Positions 7,288-14,965 of a stretch of 30,858 nt of DNA are shown here, piece after piece. Origin of the DNA: CAZAGD01 sp049699975 (GTDB taxonomy: Bacteria; Desulfobacterota; SM23-61); assembly GCA_049699975.1 (NCBI GenBank), contig JBNAWB010000020.1, positions 1 through 30,858 on the forward strand, read 5' to 3'. The position numbers and the translations under genes were made by a program. A model generated the notes under the pieces. It saw nothing but the letters and a program-made list of their open reading frames with translations, searched no databases and was not told the origin of the DNA. Positions within the stretch are counted from its first letter, which is position 1. Each line of letters begins with the position of its first letter.

Positions 7288-8877
7288 TTGCCTGATAAAT
7301 TAATGTCCGCTGCGGAGGCAGTGCAACTGATAAAAGATGGAGACACAGTCACTGTTTGCGGCATAATTGGCGCTCTGGTTCCGGAGAAAATACTTTCTGC
7401 CTTAGAAGCGCGATATTTACAAACAGGTACACCCCGGCATATTACCGCCGTTTTTCCAGTGGCGGTGGGCGATGTTTACGGCATCGGCGGAGCCGATCAT
7501 TTAGCTCATGAAGGATTGCTGAAAAGAGTAATCAGTGGTTCATATGTCACCGCTCCGGCCTCCGCTCCCCCGCCCAAGTTAGTGGAGATGATCTATAAAA
7601 ACAAAGTTGAAGCCTACAATTTCCCCATGGGCGTACTTATGCACTTACATCGCGAGATTGCTGCCCGTCGGCCTGGTCTGATTACCCAAGTGGGACTTAG
7701 AACATTTGTAGATCCTCGCCTTGAGGGAGCCAAAATGAATAAACTCACTCAAGAAGATCTGATTGAATTAATCAACCTCCACGGCCGAGAATACCTTTTT
7801 TATAAATCTTTCCCTATTAACGTAGCCATCGTTCGCGGAACCACCGCAGACGAATTAGGTAACATTACTATGGAGCATGAAGGCTCCTTCTCTATCGTAT
7901 TAACGCAGGCCATGGCCGCCCATAATTGCGGAGGTAAAGTCATCGCCCAAGTAAAAAGAATAACCACTCCAGGGAAGTTAAATCCGCAATTGGTCAAAAT
8001 TCCAGGAATTATGGTTGACGCCATCGTTATTGATGAAGATCAGAAACAGGCCACCGGCATAGCCTACGATCCAGCGGTGAGTGGGGAGATTAGCAAGCCC
8101 CTGCGGCAAATCGAACCCGTTCCCCTAACCATAGAGAAAGTGGCCGCGCGGCGGGCTCTTATGGAGTTGCGCCAAGGAGATATCGTCAACTTAGGCTTTG
8201 GCATTCCCTCTTTAGTCTCTTCCGTGGCAGCAGAAGAAGGATTAATCGGGAAAATCTTCTTCACTATCGAACATGGGGCCATAGGCGGAATTCCTCTTTC
8301 TGGGCTCCAATTTGGCGCCGCCCTTAACCCAGAAGCTATCATAGAATCAACGGCTCAATTTGACTTTTTAACCGGGGGCGGCATTGACGCCGCCATCATG
8401 GCTTTTGCCGAAGTTGATGCTCAAGGAAACGTGAACGTCAGCCGCCTGCCGAAAATTCCCCATGTCCTCTCTGGCGCTGGGGGATTTATCGATATCCTCC
8501 ATAGCGTCCGGCGCATTATTTTTTGTGGCACCCTTACGGCCAGTGGAATTGAGGCCGAGATTAAATATGGTCGGCTGGACCTAAAAAAGGAAGGGAAGGT
8601 CATCAAATGTGTACGCCAACTCCAGCACCACACTTTTGATGCCCAATTTGCCTTAGAAAAAGGACAAGAAGTAATTTATATAACCGAAAGGGCCGTATTT
8701 CGTTTAACGCCTGAAGGCTTGGTGCTTACGGAAATTGCTCCAGGACTTAACCTCGACCAAGCTATTCGTCCGGTCGTAAATTTTGATTTAAAAATTTCCC
8801 CCAATTTATTGCTCATGGATGAACGCCTCTTTAAAGAGGAGCCCATGGGTCTAAAAAATTCCCCTGCTTGGGTTTAA
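7288..8877 (+). CDS. Fused family I CoA-transferase (acetate/propionate/3-oxoacid type)
   Basis: Moves CoA between an acyl-CoA and a free acid through a glutamyl-CoA intermediate. The 529 residues contain both halves: an alpha part (MSAAEAVQLIKDGDTVTVCG at the start, GTTADELGNITMEHE near 184-198) and a beta part from about 285 (MELRQGDIVNLGFGIPSLV). The catalytic Glu is E328 in IEHGAIGGIP. This architecture is that of YdiF/propionate CoA-transferase proteins. The start is TTG at 7288, seven bases after a perfect AGGAGGT; the next ATG, five codons on, has no SD. It is followed after 18 bases by the class V aminotransferase. Substrate is undetermined. Confidence 0.92.
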   Translation: MPDKLMSAAEAVQLIKDGDTVTVCGIIGALVPEKILSALEARYLQTGTPRHITAVFPVAVGDVYGIGGADHLAHEGLLKRVISGSYVTAPASAPPPKLVEMIYKNKVEAYNFPMGVLMHLHREIAARRPGLITQVGLRTFVDPRLEGAKMNKLTQEDLIELINLHGREYLFYKSFPINVAIVRGTTADELGNITMEHEGSFSIVLTQAMAAHNCGGKVIAQVKRITTPGKLNPQLVKIPGIMVDAIVIDEDQKQATGIAYDPAVSGEISKPLRQIEPVPLTIEKVAARRALMELRQGDIVNLGFGIPSLVSSVAAEEGLIGKIFFTIEHGAIGGIPLSGLQFGAALNPEAIIESTAQFDFLTGGGIDAAIMAFAEVDAQGNVNVSRLPKIPHVLSGAGGFIDILHSVRRIIFCGTLTASGIEAEIKYGRLDLKKEGKVIKCVRQLQHHTFDAQFALEKGQEVIYITERAVFRLTPEGLVLTEIAPGLNLDQAIRPVVNFDLKISPNLLLMDERLFKEEPMGLKNSPAWV

Positions 8878-8895
8878 AGAAAAGGAGATTATTTC

Positions 8896-10065
8896 ATGGC
8901 TATTCTCAGAGGAAGACACTTTTTGCAAATCCCCGGGCCGACAAATGTTCCGGAACGTATTTTGCGCGCTTTAAGCAAACCGACTATTGACCACCGCGGA
9001 CCAGAATTTGCGCAAATGACCCGCGAAATAATAAGCGGCCTACAAGAAATTTGTAAAACTACTGGTCGGGTAGTTATCTATCCCTCCTCGGGAACTGGGG
9101 GCTGGGAAGCAGCGTTAGTAAATACCCATTCGCCAGGTGATAAAGTTTTAATTTACGAAACAGGCTTTTTTGCTAATATGTGGCGGAGTTTGGCCAGTAA
9201 AATTGGTTTGCAGGTAGAATTTCTTCCTGGAGACTGGCGGCGAGGTGTGGAAGTCGAGCTACTCCTCCATAAGTTAAAAGAGGACAAAGAAAAAACGATT
9301 AAATCTGTCTTAATCGTGCACAACGAAACTTCAACGGGAGTGGTGAGCCGTCTGCCTTTAATTCGGCGAGCTTTGGACCAGGCGAGCCATCCTGCCCTGC
9401 TTATAGTAGATACAATTTCCTCTTTAGCTTTAATCGATTATCGTCATGATGAGTGGGGAGTTGATGTAACTATTGGCAGCTCCCAGAAAGGATTGATGTT
9501 GCCTCCGGGTTTGGCTTTTAATGTGGTGAGCGAGAAGGCTTTGCTCGTCTCTCAGGCCGCCCGTCTTCCTCGTTCCTATTGGGATTGGCAAGCAGTAATT
9601 AATGCTAACCAAAATGGCTTCTTCCCCTATACCCCACCCACCAACCTTCTCTTCGGCCTGCAAGAAGCCTTAAAGATGATCCTGGAAGAAGGTTTAGAAA
9701 ACATTTTTGCCCGGCATAATCGCTTAGGCGAAGCCACCCGCCGGGCCGTCAAAGCCTGGGGTTTGGAAATAAATTGTTTGCAGCCGGAAGAATACAGTAA
9801 TTCGGTAACGGCCGTGCGCGTTCCCGAAGGCTGCGATGCTGATAATTTGCGCAAAATAATCCTGGAGAAGTTTAATATGTCCTTAGGTAATGGCTTGGGC
9901 AAACTTCAGGGCAAAGTTTTCCGCATTGGTCATATGGGGGACTTTAATGAACTCATGCTAGCTGGTACTTTGAGTGGTATAGAAATGGGACTGGCCATAG
10001 CCAAAATACCTTTCCATAAAGGCGGAGTCCAAGCAGCCATCGATTATTTGGCCGGGAACGAGTAA
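8896..10065 (+). CDS. PLP aminotransferase of the serine/alanine-glyoxylate family (class V)
   Basis: A 389-residue fold-type I PLP enzyme. It begins with the family block QIPGPTNVPERILRALSKPT (11-30), then HRGPEFAQM, YPSSGTGGWEAALVN (62-76) and VVDTISSLA-type cofactor Asp (D172). The Schiff-base Lys is K198 in GSSQKGLMLPPGL. This is the pattern of serine-glyoxylate and alanine-glyoxylate aminotransferases; some relatives act on phosphonates or ureidoglycine, so the amino donor is uncertain. AAAGGAG lies eight bases before the ATG. It is co-directional and close to the CoA-transferase (18 bases) and the Cys-cluster protein (45 bases), probably one transcript. Confidence 0.88.
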   Translation: MAILRGRHFLQIPGPTNVPERILRALSKPTIDHRGPEFAQMTREIISGLQEICKTTGRVVIYPSSGTGGWEAALVNTHSPGDKVLIYETGFFANMWRSLASKIGLQVEFLPGDWRRGVEVELLLHKLKEDKEKTIKSVLIVHNETSTGVVSRLPLIRRALDQASHPALLIVDTISSLALIDYRHDEWGVDVTIGSSQKGLMLPPGLAFNVVSEKALLVSQAARLPRSYWDWQAVINANQNGFFPYTPPTNLLFGLQEALKMILEEGLENIFARHNRLGEATRRAVKAWGLEINCLQPEEYSNSVTAVRVPEGCDADNLRKIILEKFNMSLGNGLGKLQGKVFRIGHMGDFNELMLAGTLSGIEMGLAIAKIPFHKGGVQAAIDYLAGNE

Positions 10066-10110
10066 ATTTTTTTTATTCTGGCCGCCAAAAGGCTAAAGGA
10101 GCGGAGGAAA

Positions 10111-10848
10111 ATGGACGAGGACCGACTCTTAGAATTGGCTCAAGATAAAAGGTTCATCCCGGGCATCTACAACTATTGTGATCGTTGGTGTGCTCGCTGC
10201 CCCTTCACCCAGCGCTGTTTAAATTTTGCCATGGACCAAGAAGAATTGGCGGAGGCAGAATCCCAAGATGTGCGCAATGCAGCTTTTTGGGAAAAGATGG
10301 GTGAAATTTTGGCCCAGACGCAAAAGCTGTTAGAAAGAAAAGCTAAGGAGTTGGGTATAAATTTAGAAGAATTGGCCACCGCGAATGAGGAGGTCAGCTT
10401 AAGCCAGCAACATGAGGCTGTGGAAAATCATGTCCTCTCCCGCGCGGCCAGAGCTTACAGCCAAAAAGTGACAGATTGGTTTGCGGCCCGAGAGAATATC
10501 TTAAAAGAAGCCGGAACATTTGCTTATGCCGGTATTGAGTTAACAGAAGCCTTTGAAGTAATCCATTGGTATCAATATTTCATTCCCGCTAAAGTTGCCC
10601 GCGCTCTTTATGGCCTCTTAGAAGACGATGATGATTTGGCCCAAGACGCTGACGGCTCGGCTAAGATCGCTCTCATCGCTCTCGACCGCTCTTTAGCGGC
10701 CTGGTCGGTAGTATGGCATTTTAACCGCTTTCTGGCCGAAAGCATTGCGGAGATTATTTCTTTCTTGACCGTCTTGCGCCAAGCCATAGAAGAAACTTTC
10801 CCCCATGCCTGGTCATTTAAACGCCCTGGCTTTGATACGGAGGATTAA
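10111..10848 (+). CDS. Conserved-looking protein of unknown function with N-terminal Cys cluster
   Basis: A 245-residue soluble protein. Near the N-terminus is IYNYCDRWCARCPFTQRC, with C23-x3-C27-x2-C30-x5-C36, which looks like a metal or iron-sulfur site. The rest is acidic and helical: a run of charged helices to about 120, a stretch with WYQYFIPAKVARALYGLLED (177-196) and a Trp-rich C-terminal part (AAWSVVWHFNRFLAESI). No transmembrane segment or known catalytic motif is seen. I have a general memory of uncharacterised proteins opening with YCD.WC..CPF, but cannot name a function. GGAGCGGAGG precedes the ATG. It is the third gene after CoA-transferase and aminotransferase. Confidence 0.8.
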   Translation: MDEDRLLELAQDKRFIPGIYNYCDRWCARCPFTQRCLNFAMDQEELAEAESQDVRNAAFWEKMGEILAQTQKLLERKAKELGINLEELATANEEVSLSQQHEAVENHVLSRAARAYSQKVTDWFAARENILKEAGTFAYAGIELTEAFEVIHWYQYFIPAKVARALYGLLEDDDDLAQDADGSAKIALIALDRSLAAWSVVWHFNRFLAESIAEIISFLTVLRQAIEETFPHAWSFKRPGFDTED

Positions 10849-10911
10849 ATTAGTTATTTGCCCCCAGGTAGGGGAAAAGGCGAAATTAAAATTGAGCTGG
10901 ATTTTAAAAAG

Positions 10912-11619
10912 TCATTGACGGTCGGAGATTAAGGCCGAGGCCAATTCCATAAAGTCTTTAACTCTTAAATCGGGTTGGAAAGGTGAATCCTCATCAGGTA
11001 GATTATACCTATTCACATAAGCCGCCTTGTAACCACAGGATTTAGCACCTACTAAATCAAAGGGGTGGGCAGAAACCATCATACATTCATTAACCGCTAA
11101 ATTTAAAATTTGCGCGGCGCGGCGATAAACTCCCGGGTGGGGTTTAAAGGCCCCCACAATTTGCACCGAAATTACTTCATCAAAATCCCATTTGACCCGC
11201 TGCTTCACTAAATAATCTAAGTAAGAGGCTTCTCCATTAGAGAGAACCACTAAGCGATAAACTCCTTTTAATCGGCTCAGGGCAGGCAAAACTTCTGGAA
11301 AAGGAGACAATTCTTGCCAAGCGGACATGAAATTTTGGACCTCTTCCTTCGAGGCCTGCAGACCGTTTAGAGATAAAGTATAAACGAAAGCTCGCCGCGC
11401 TGTCTCTAAATATCCGCTGTGGCCAAGCATCATAATATTATCTTGGTATTGTTCAATTCTCTGGCGGGCCCGCCATTGTTCCCAGAAACGCGCCGGCGAT
11501 ATTTGGGCGTTTTTGGCCTGTAAAAATTGAGCAATATAGGGAATTAAACTTCCACCTAAGTCTAAAATAGTACCAAAAAGGTCAAAAGTCAGAGCTTTAA
11601 CCAAATTAAATCTGCCCAT
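10912..11619 (-). CDS. HAD-superfamily hydrolase, type II haloacid-dehalogenase-like
   Basis: A 235-residue HAD protein. Motif I is KALTFDLFGTILD (nucleophile Asp in the FDLFGT block), motif II VVLSNGE, motif III Lys in FKPHPGVYRRA and motif IV SAHPFDLVGAKSCGYKAAYV. The SAHPFDLVGAK block and helical cap are those of L-2-haloacid dehalogenase-type proteins. However, motif I has Thr where many true dehalogenases have Ala-Tyr, so a phosphatase role is equally possible. I start at the ATG ending at 11619, preceded by GGGAGG three bases upstream; an in-frame ATG 36 bases further up has no SD. It is convergent with the Cys-cluster gene, with a small CCCC-aggta-GGGG hairpin (10862-10874) between them. 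Confidence 0.85.
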   Translation of the reverse strand: MGRFNLVKALTFDLFGTILDLGGSLIPYIAQFLQAKNAQISPARFWEQWRARQRIEQYQDNIMMLGHSGYLETARRAFVYTLSLNGLQASKEEVQNFMSAWQELSPFPEVLPALSRLKGVYRLVVLSNGEASYLDYLVKQRVKWDFDEVISVQIVGAFKPHPGVYRRAAQILNLAVNECMMVSAHPFDLVGAKSCGYKAAYVNRYNLPDEDSPFQPDLRVKDFMELASALISDRQ

Positions 11620-11694
11620 CTTCCTCCCTTTTTTGCCTTCTCTTAGAGAGGGCATCTCAATTTGTAGGATAAGCCTTTATGGCTTGCCAAATGC

Positions 11695-11715
11695 GGCAAG
11701 GGTCAAGCCCTTGCC
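11695..11715. repeat. Perfect 8-bp inverted repeat GGCAAGGG/CCCTTGCC
   Basis: GGCAAGGG (11695-11702) and CCCTTGCC (11708-11715) flank a five-base loop TCAAG. A related hairpin with CTTGCCC/GGGCAAG arms occurs near 26803-26820 inside the TRAP operon. No T-run follows on either strand, so it is more like a dispersed palindromic repeat than a terminator. Confidence 0.55.
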
Positions 11716-11792
11716 CTACTGCATTTTGGAAAATTATTTCGCCTTTATCAATAAAAGAACCACCCCTTCTGATTCTGAATGAGTGTCCGCAT

Positions 11793-11838
11793 CTGGCCCT
11801 TGCCCCAGCGGTTAGCCATTTATTTAATTATGTCACCA
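11793..11838. repeat. CTGGCCCTT...TAGCCATTTATT repeat, copy 1
   Basis: CTGGCCCTT, then about a dozen bases, then TAGCCATTTATT and AATT. The same order and spacing recur at about 13457-13500. The shared part extends upstream through TTCTGAA. The copy ends just before the class IV aminotransferase stop. Confidence 0.5.
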
Positions 11839-11842
11839 CCTC

Positions 11843-12751
11843 TTAGCGGATGGGGTAAAGCCATTCTTTAAACCGTTCTTCTTTCCCTGCACAAATAGCG
11901 GAAATAAGGTTGGCAATCTTACTGGTAATTGGGCCAGGTACTTCACCTAAAAGGCGATGCTCAATTTTGTATATAGGCATTACCCGCCGAGATGTACTCG
12001 AAATAAATATCTCTTCCGCCTCAAAAAGCTCTGGGGGTCTGATTGGTCTTTCGATAACTTTTATACCGGCATGAGGCGCTGCTTCTAAAATTGAGCGGCG
12101 GGTAATACTCGCGAGAATCCGTCCTAAAGGAGGCGTCATCAAGGTCCCATCCTTAATTAAAAATACCGACTCTACGCTTCCTTCGGCCACAAAACCGTGC
12201 GTGTCCAACATTAGGCCTAAGTCAAAACCCCGGCGCTGGGCATCCATGCGGGCTAGCATGCCATTTAAATAATTGGCCGCCACCTTAGCCTCAATGGGCA
12301 CAGTCTCCGGATGTAGCCTGCGCCATTGACTGAGACAAGCGCTGATCATTTTTGGACTATCCTTAGGTTTATACTCTTCTTCTGTAAAAGCAAAGACGGA
12401 AAGCTCCAATCTGGGATCGGATACAGTCACGGTAAAGGTTTCTTGACCAAAAAAGCCTACGATTTTTACATAGCCCTGCTTAACTTGATTGGCCTTGACC
12501 GTGTCCACTACGGCCTGGATTATTTCCTCTTTGCTTTGGGAAAGGCGCATATCTAAAAGTTCTGCTGATCTGATTAAACGCTCGGCATGATCGGCAAGAC
12601 GAAAAGCAGCAGGGCCGGCGGGGGTAAGATAAACCCCTAATACTTCGAAAATAGCTGATCCCCTGGTTAAGCTGTGCGACATCAGATGCACGGTCGCTTC
12701 TGTATAAGGAATTAACTTTCCATTGCGCCAAGCTTTTTTCTCCGCAGCCAA
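11843..12751 (-). CDS. Class IV PLP aminotransferase (branched-chain/aminodeoxychorismate lyase family)
   Basis: A 302-residue fold-type IV PLP enzyme, closest by eye to branched-chain aminotransferase: KAWRNGKLIPYTEATVHLMS (5-24), then RGSAIFE. The PLP Lys is K156 in IEAKVAANYLNGMLA, and Glu190 in FVAEGSVESVF binds the pyridine nitrogen. Where IlvE and related proteins normally read EG(S/A)xxNxF, this one has Ser195 in place of the Asn, so assignment to IlvE proper is uncertain; a D-amino acid or other keto acid specificity is possible. The start is TTG, eight bases after AGGAGG. On the minus strand TTGTCG-17-TAAATT upstream (near 12780-12810) is a weak promoter candidate. It stands alone, 223 bases from the HAD gene. 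Confidence 0.83.
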   Translation of the reverse strand: MAAEKKAWRNGKLIPYTEATVHLMSHSLTRGSAIFEVLGVYLTPAGPAAFRLADHAERLIRSAELLDMRLSQSKEEIIQAVVDTVKANQVKQGYVKIVGFFGQETFTVTVSDPRLELSVFAFTEEEYKPKDSPKMISACLSQWRRLHPETVPIEAKVAANYLNGMLARMDAQRRGFDLGLMLDTHGFVAEGSVESVFLIKDGTLMTPPLGRILASITRRSILEAAPHAGIKVIERPIRPPELFEAEEIFISSTSRRVMPIYKIEHRLLGEVPGPITSKIANLISAICAGKEERFKEWLYPIR

Positions 12752-12972
12752 TTTTCCTTCCTCCTCAGTTGAAGAATTTTGCCAGAAAATTTATAGAAAA
12801 AATTACTCGCCGACAAGGCACAAGGCATAATGTTTTTGAATGAAAATAATAAATATTATTCCCCAAGTTAGGAAATTATGAAGCAAGTTAAGATTAAATG
12901 CAAGTTTAAATTTAAACCTCTCCCTGATCACTGAAGGGTGCCTTTATTAAACTAGCGAGGTTGGGTCGCAGC

Positions 12973-13007
12973 GTCATCGTGAGGGAGCGTAGCGACCGTG
13001 GCGATCT
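12973..13007. repeat. GTCATCGTGAGGGAGC repeat, inverted copy of 3217-3251
   Basis: GTCATCGTGAGGGAGC followed by GTAGCGACCGTGGCGATCT. It differs at two positions from the complement of 3217-3251. The ends can pair as an imperfect hairpin. Confidence 0.7.
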
Positions 13008-13444
13008 CGTAATGGATGGAAAATAAAGAGCTGACCACGCTTCCCCGCAGCAAGTGCGGGCTCGCTCGCCATGATGAAAAAGCGATTCCCTAAGAAATCA
13101 TCCCCTGGCCAGTGAGGCATTACTAAAGAAGCAGATTATAGCACGCAGATAAACGCAGATTTTTAGGGATTAAAATTATTATTAATTTTCCTCTGTGCTC
13201 TCCTTAATCTCTTTGGCAAATCCAGAATCTTCTCTCCCCTTGGAGGCTGTGTCGCAATGGAGTAAAAGGGCCGAAAAAAGGCCAGAGGCAGGCATGAATG
13301 AAGAAGCATCGGCGGGAGAAGAAGATGCTCAAAATTTACCAGCGATCTTCCGCAAAGGGCGGGCGGATAGTTAAACTAAGCAATATAATTAAGCTTCTTA
13401 ATCCGCCCGTACCTATAGAAGAATCACTGCCTCATCATTCTGAA

Positions 13445-13500
13445 CTCAGGCCTGCCTCTGGCCCTTTCAGCCAAGGGTAGCCATTTATTAATTGTGACCC
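13445..13500. repeat. Composite repeat: CTCAGGCCTGCCTCTGG plus TAGCCATTTATT copy 2
   Basis: The first 17 bases are the exact complement of 486-502. The block then runs through CTGGCCCTT to TAGCCATTTATT and AATT, in the same order as 11793-11838. Two repeat families therefore overlap here, or one longer element is present in differently shortened copies. Confidence 0.55.
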
Positions 13501-13761
13501 AGTCTCCCGGGGAGAGGACTTGCCCGGTGGAGTAAGGTTTAATACTCCCCATGGCAGGGATGAGGTGGATATAATAAACCCTTGCCTACTTTGCGTGCTC
13601 TGCGGTGAACTATAACCCCACCCACCTCCCCTTACCTTAAGGGGAGGCAAAAAAGGAATTAAATTTTTTTCTCGTGCTCCCCGTGCTCTCTGGGGCTAAA
13701 TATATTTTAAATTCTTCTGCGTTCTCGGCGTTCTCTGCGATGCACAACAAATTAAAAAGAA

Positions 13762-14961
13762 CTAAGCTCGCTCATGCCTATCTCTCCATAGGAATATAGA
13801 GCAAATAAATGTTGTGGCCAATAAGAGCAGAGCTGCTATACTAAAACTATAATAAAAGCCCAAATGATCAATTAAATATCCCATCAAAGGCGTTAAAACT
13901 CCGCCTCCTTCCATGCTGCTAAAAAAATATATACCCAGAACTGCAGAGCGGCGGTGTTCGGGTGTCTTAGCAATAATATAAGATTCGGAGACTGGCATCC
14001 GCACGTAGATAATGATGCCTATCAGCAAAAGCAAAATACCTACTCCCAACCAAGAGGAAACAAAATTGAGGAGATATATCACCGGCCCGGTTAAAAACAA
14101 AACAATGAGGAGAACAGGAATGGCCCCAAAACGGTCGGATAAATATCCGCCGATGGGACTCACCCAGAGGCCGGCCGAGTAAATAAATGCAAAAAAAGCC
14201 CCGGCTTTTGCCTTACTGAAACCCATTTGATCTACTAAAAAAAGAGGAATAAACGACATAGCCGCAAAAAGCACGGCGGCGGTAAAGGTGCTTAAGAAAA
14301 TAACCAAACCCAAAGTCCGTATTTGCGCGGCGGGCATTTTTGCCGCGATGGTTTTTTTCACGCCCTCTTTTTTAATTGCTTCACCCAATCTTCTTTTCTT
14401 CAAAATTGTATAAAAAAATGCCCCATATGCCAAAGTAGGCAGAGCCAGACCAAGGAACGATCCCCGCCAGCCAAAATAAGCAGCAATGGCCGCGGCTATT
14501 AAAGGAGCCAAAAAGAAACTTGCCCCACCGCCGATCATGTGTAATCCCAAAGCTCGCCCTTGATAAACTTTCTCTACCGCTGCCGAAATCATGGGCGGAG
14601 CCGCGGGATGATAGCCTCCGCCCATTATGCCCATTAGGGCCAGGAATAAGATGAGCATGGAAAAACTATGCGAAAGCCCAACTAAAAATCCGGCCAGGGC
14701 TACGCCGCATATACCAATAGCCATCATCAAGCGGGGACCCAAACGATCTGCTAACCATCCCGCAGGAAGTTGGCCAAGACCATAGGAAAGATTGAAAGCA
14801 GAGATAACTAAACCAGCTTGGGTATAGTCCAGAGCAAAATCGCTGCGGATCATGGGCGAAAGAGGAATAGGTAAAGAAGTCAACAGGTGATGGCTAAAGT
14901 GCGCTAACACGAAGAAAAAAAGGATCCCAGGAATAGGTGCGCGAGGAGCAGTGACATCCAT
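13762..14961 (-). CDS. MFS transporter, last gene of the UroD-family operon
   Basis: A 399-residue secondary transporter with twelve predicted membrane helices and the MFS motif A variants GQLPAGWLADRLGPR (between helices 2 and 3) and GGYLSDRFGA (between helices 8 and 9). The central loop is short and basic. I start it at the ATG ending at 14961, five bases past the UroD-family stop. The longer frame to 15153 would overlap that gene by almost 190 bases and adds a non-membrane, repeat-like tail. No strong SD is seen, so translational coupling is likely. Substrate is unknown; operon partners suggest a small organic acid or a methylated compound. Confidence 0.87.
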   Translation of the reverse strand: MDVTAPRAPIPGILFFFVLAHFSHHLLTSLPIPLSPMIRSDFALDYTQAGLVISAFNLSYGLGQLPAGWLADRLGPRLMMAIGICGVALAGFLVGLSHSFSMLILFLALMGIMGGGYHPAAPPMISAAVEKVYQGRALGLHMIGGGASFFLAPLIAAAIAAYFGWRGSFLGLALPTLAYGAFFYTILKKRRLGEAIKKEGVKKTIAAKMPAAQIRTLGLVIFLSTFTAAVLFAAMSFIPLFLVDQMGFSKAKAGAFFAFIYSAGLWVSPIGGYLSDRFGAIPVLLIVLFLTGPVIYLLNFVSSWLGVGILLLLIGIIIYVRMPVSESYIIAKTPEHRRSAVLGIYFFSSMEGGGVLTPLMGYLIDHLGFYYSFSIAALLLLATTFICSIFLWRDRHERA

Positions 14962-14965
14962 CACT

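Larger units (their letters stand above)
12752..13761. other. One-kilobase gene-free region packed with decayed repeats
   Basis: No credible gene. The frame at 13298-13480 has no SD and partly translates repeat DNA. Contents in order: AT-rich leader of the aminotransferase; a GTCATCG element (12973-13007); a CCCGCA-gcaag-TGCGGG hairpin beside CTCGCCATGATG (about 13045-13073); GCACGCAGATAAACGCAGAT (about 13141-13160); CCAGAGGCAGGC (13281 on); CTCAGGCCTGCCTCTGG (13445-13461) running into TAGCCATTTATT; a CTCCCCTTA/TAAGGGGAG hairpin near 13627-13647; and three variants of the phrase CGTGCTCTCTGCG between 13585 and 13745. It looks like a site that accumulates repeat insertions. Confidence 0.7.

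Noticed and set aside
10862..10874. CCCC-aggta-GGGG hairpin between the Cys-cluster gene and the HAD gene as a terminator
   Set aside because: The stem is only four pairs and no T-run follows on either strand. It could be part of a bidirectional terminator but cannot be supported alone.
13298..13480. 60-residue plus-strand frame in the repeat region
   Set aside because: It has no SD, and its end translates the CAGGCCTG/CCTCTGG repeat. No family features.
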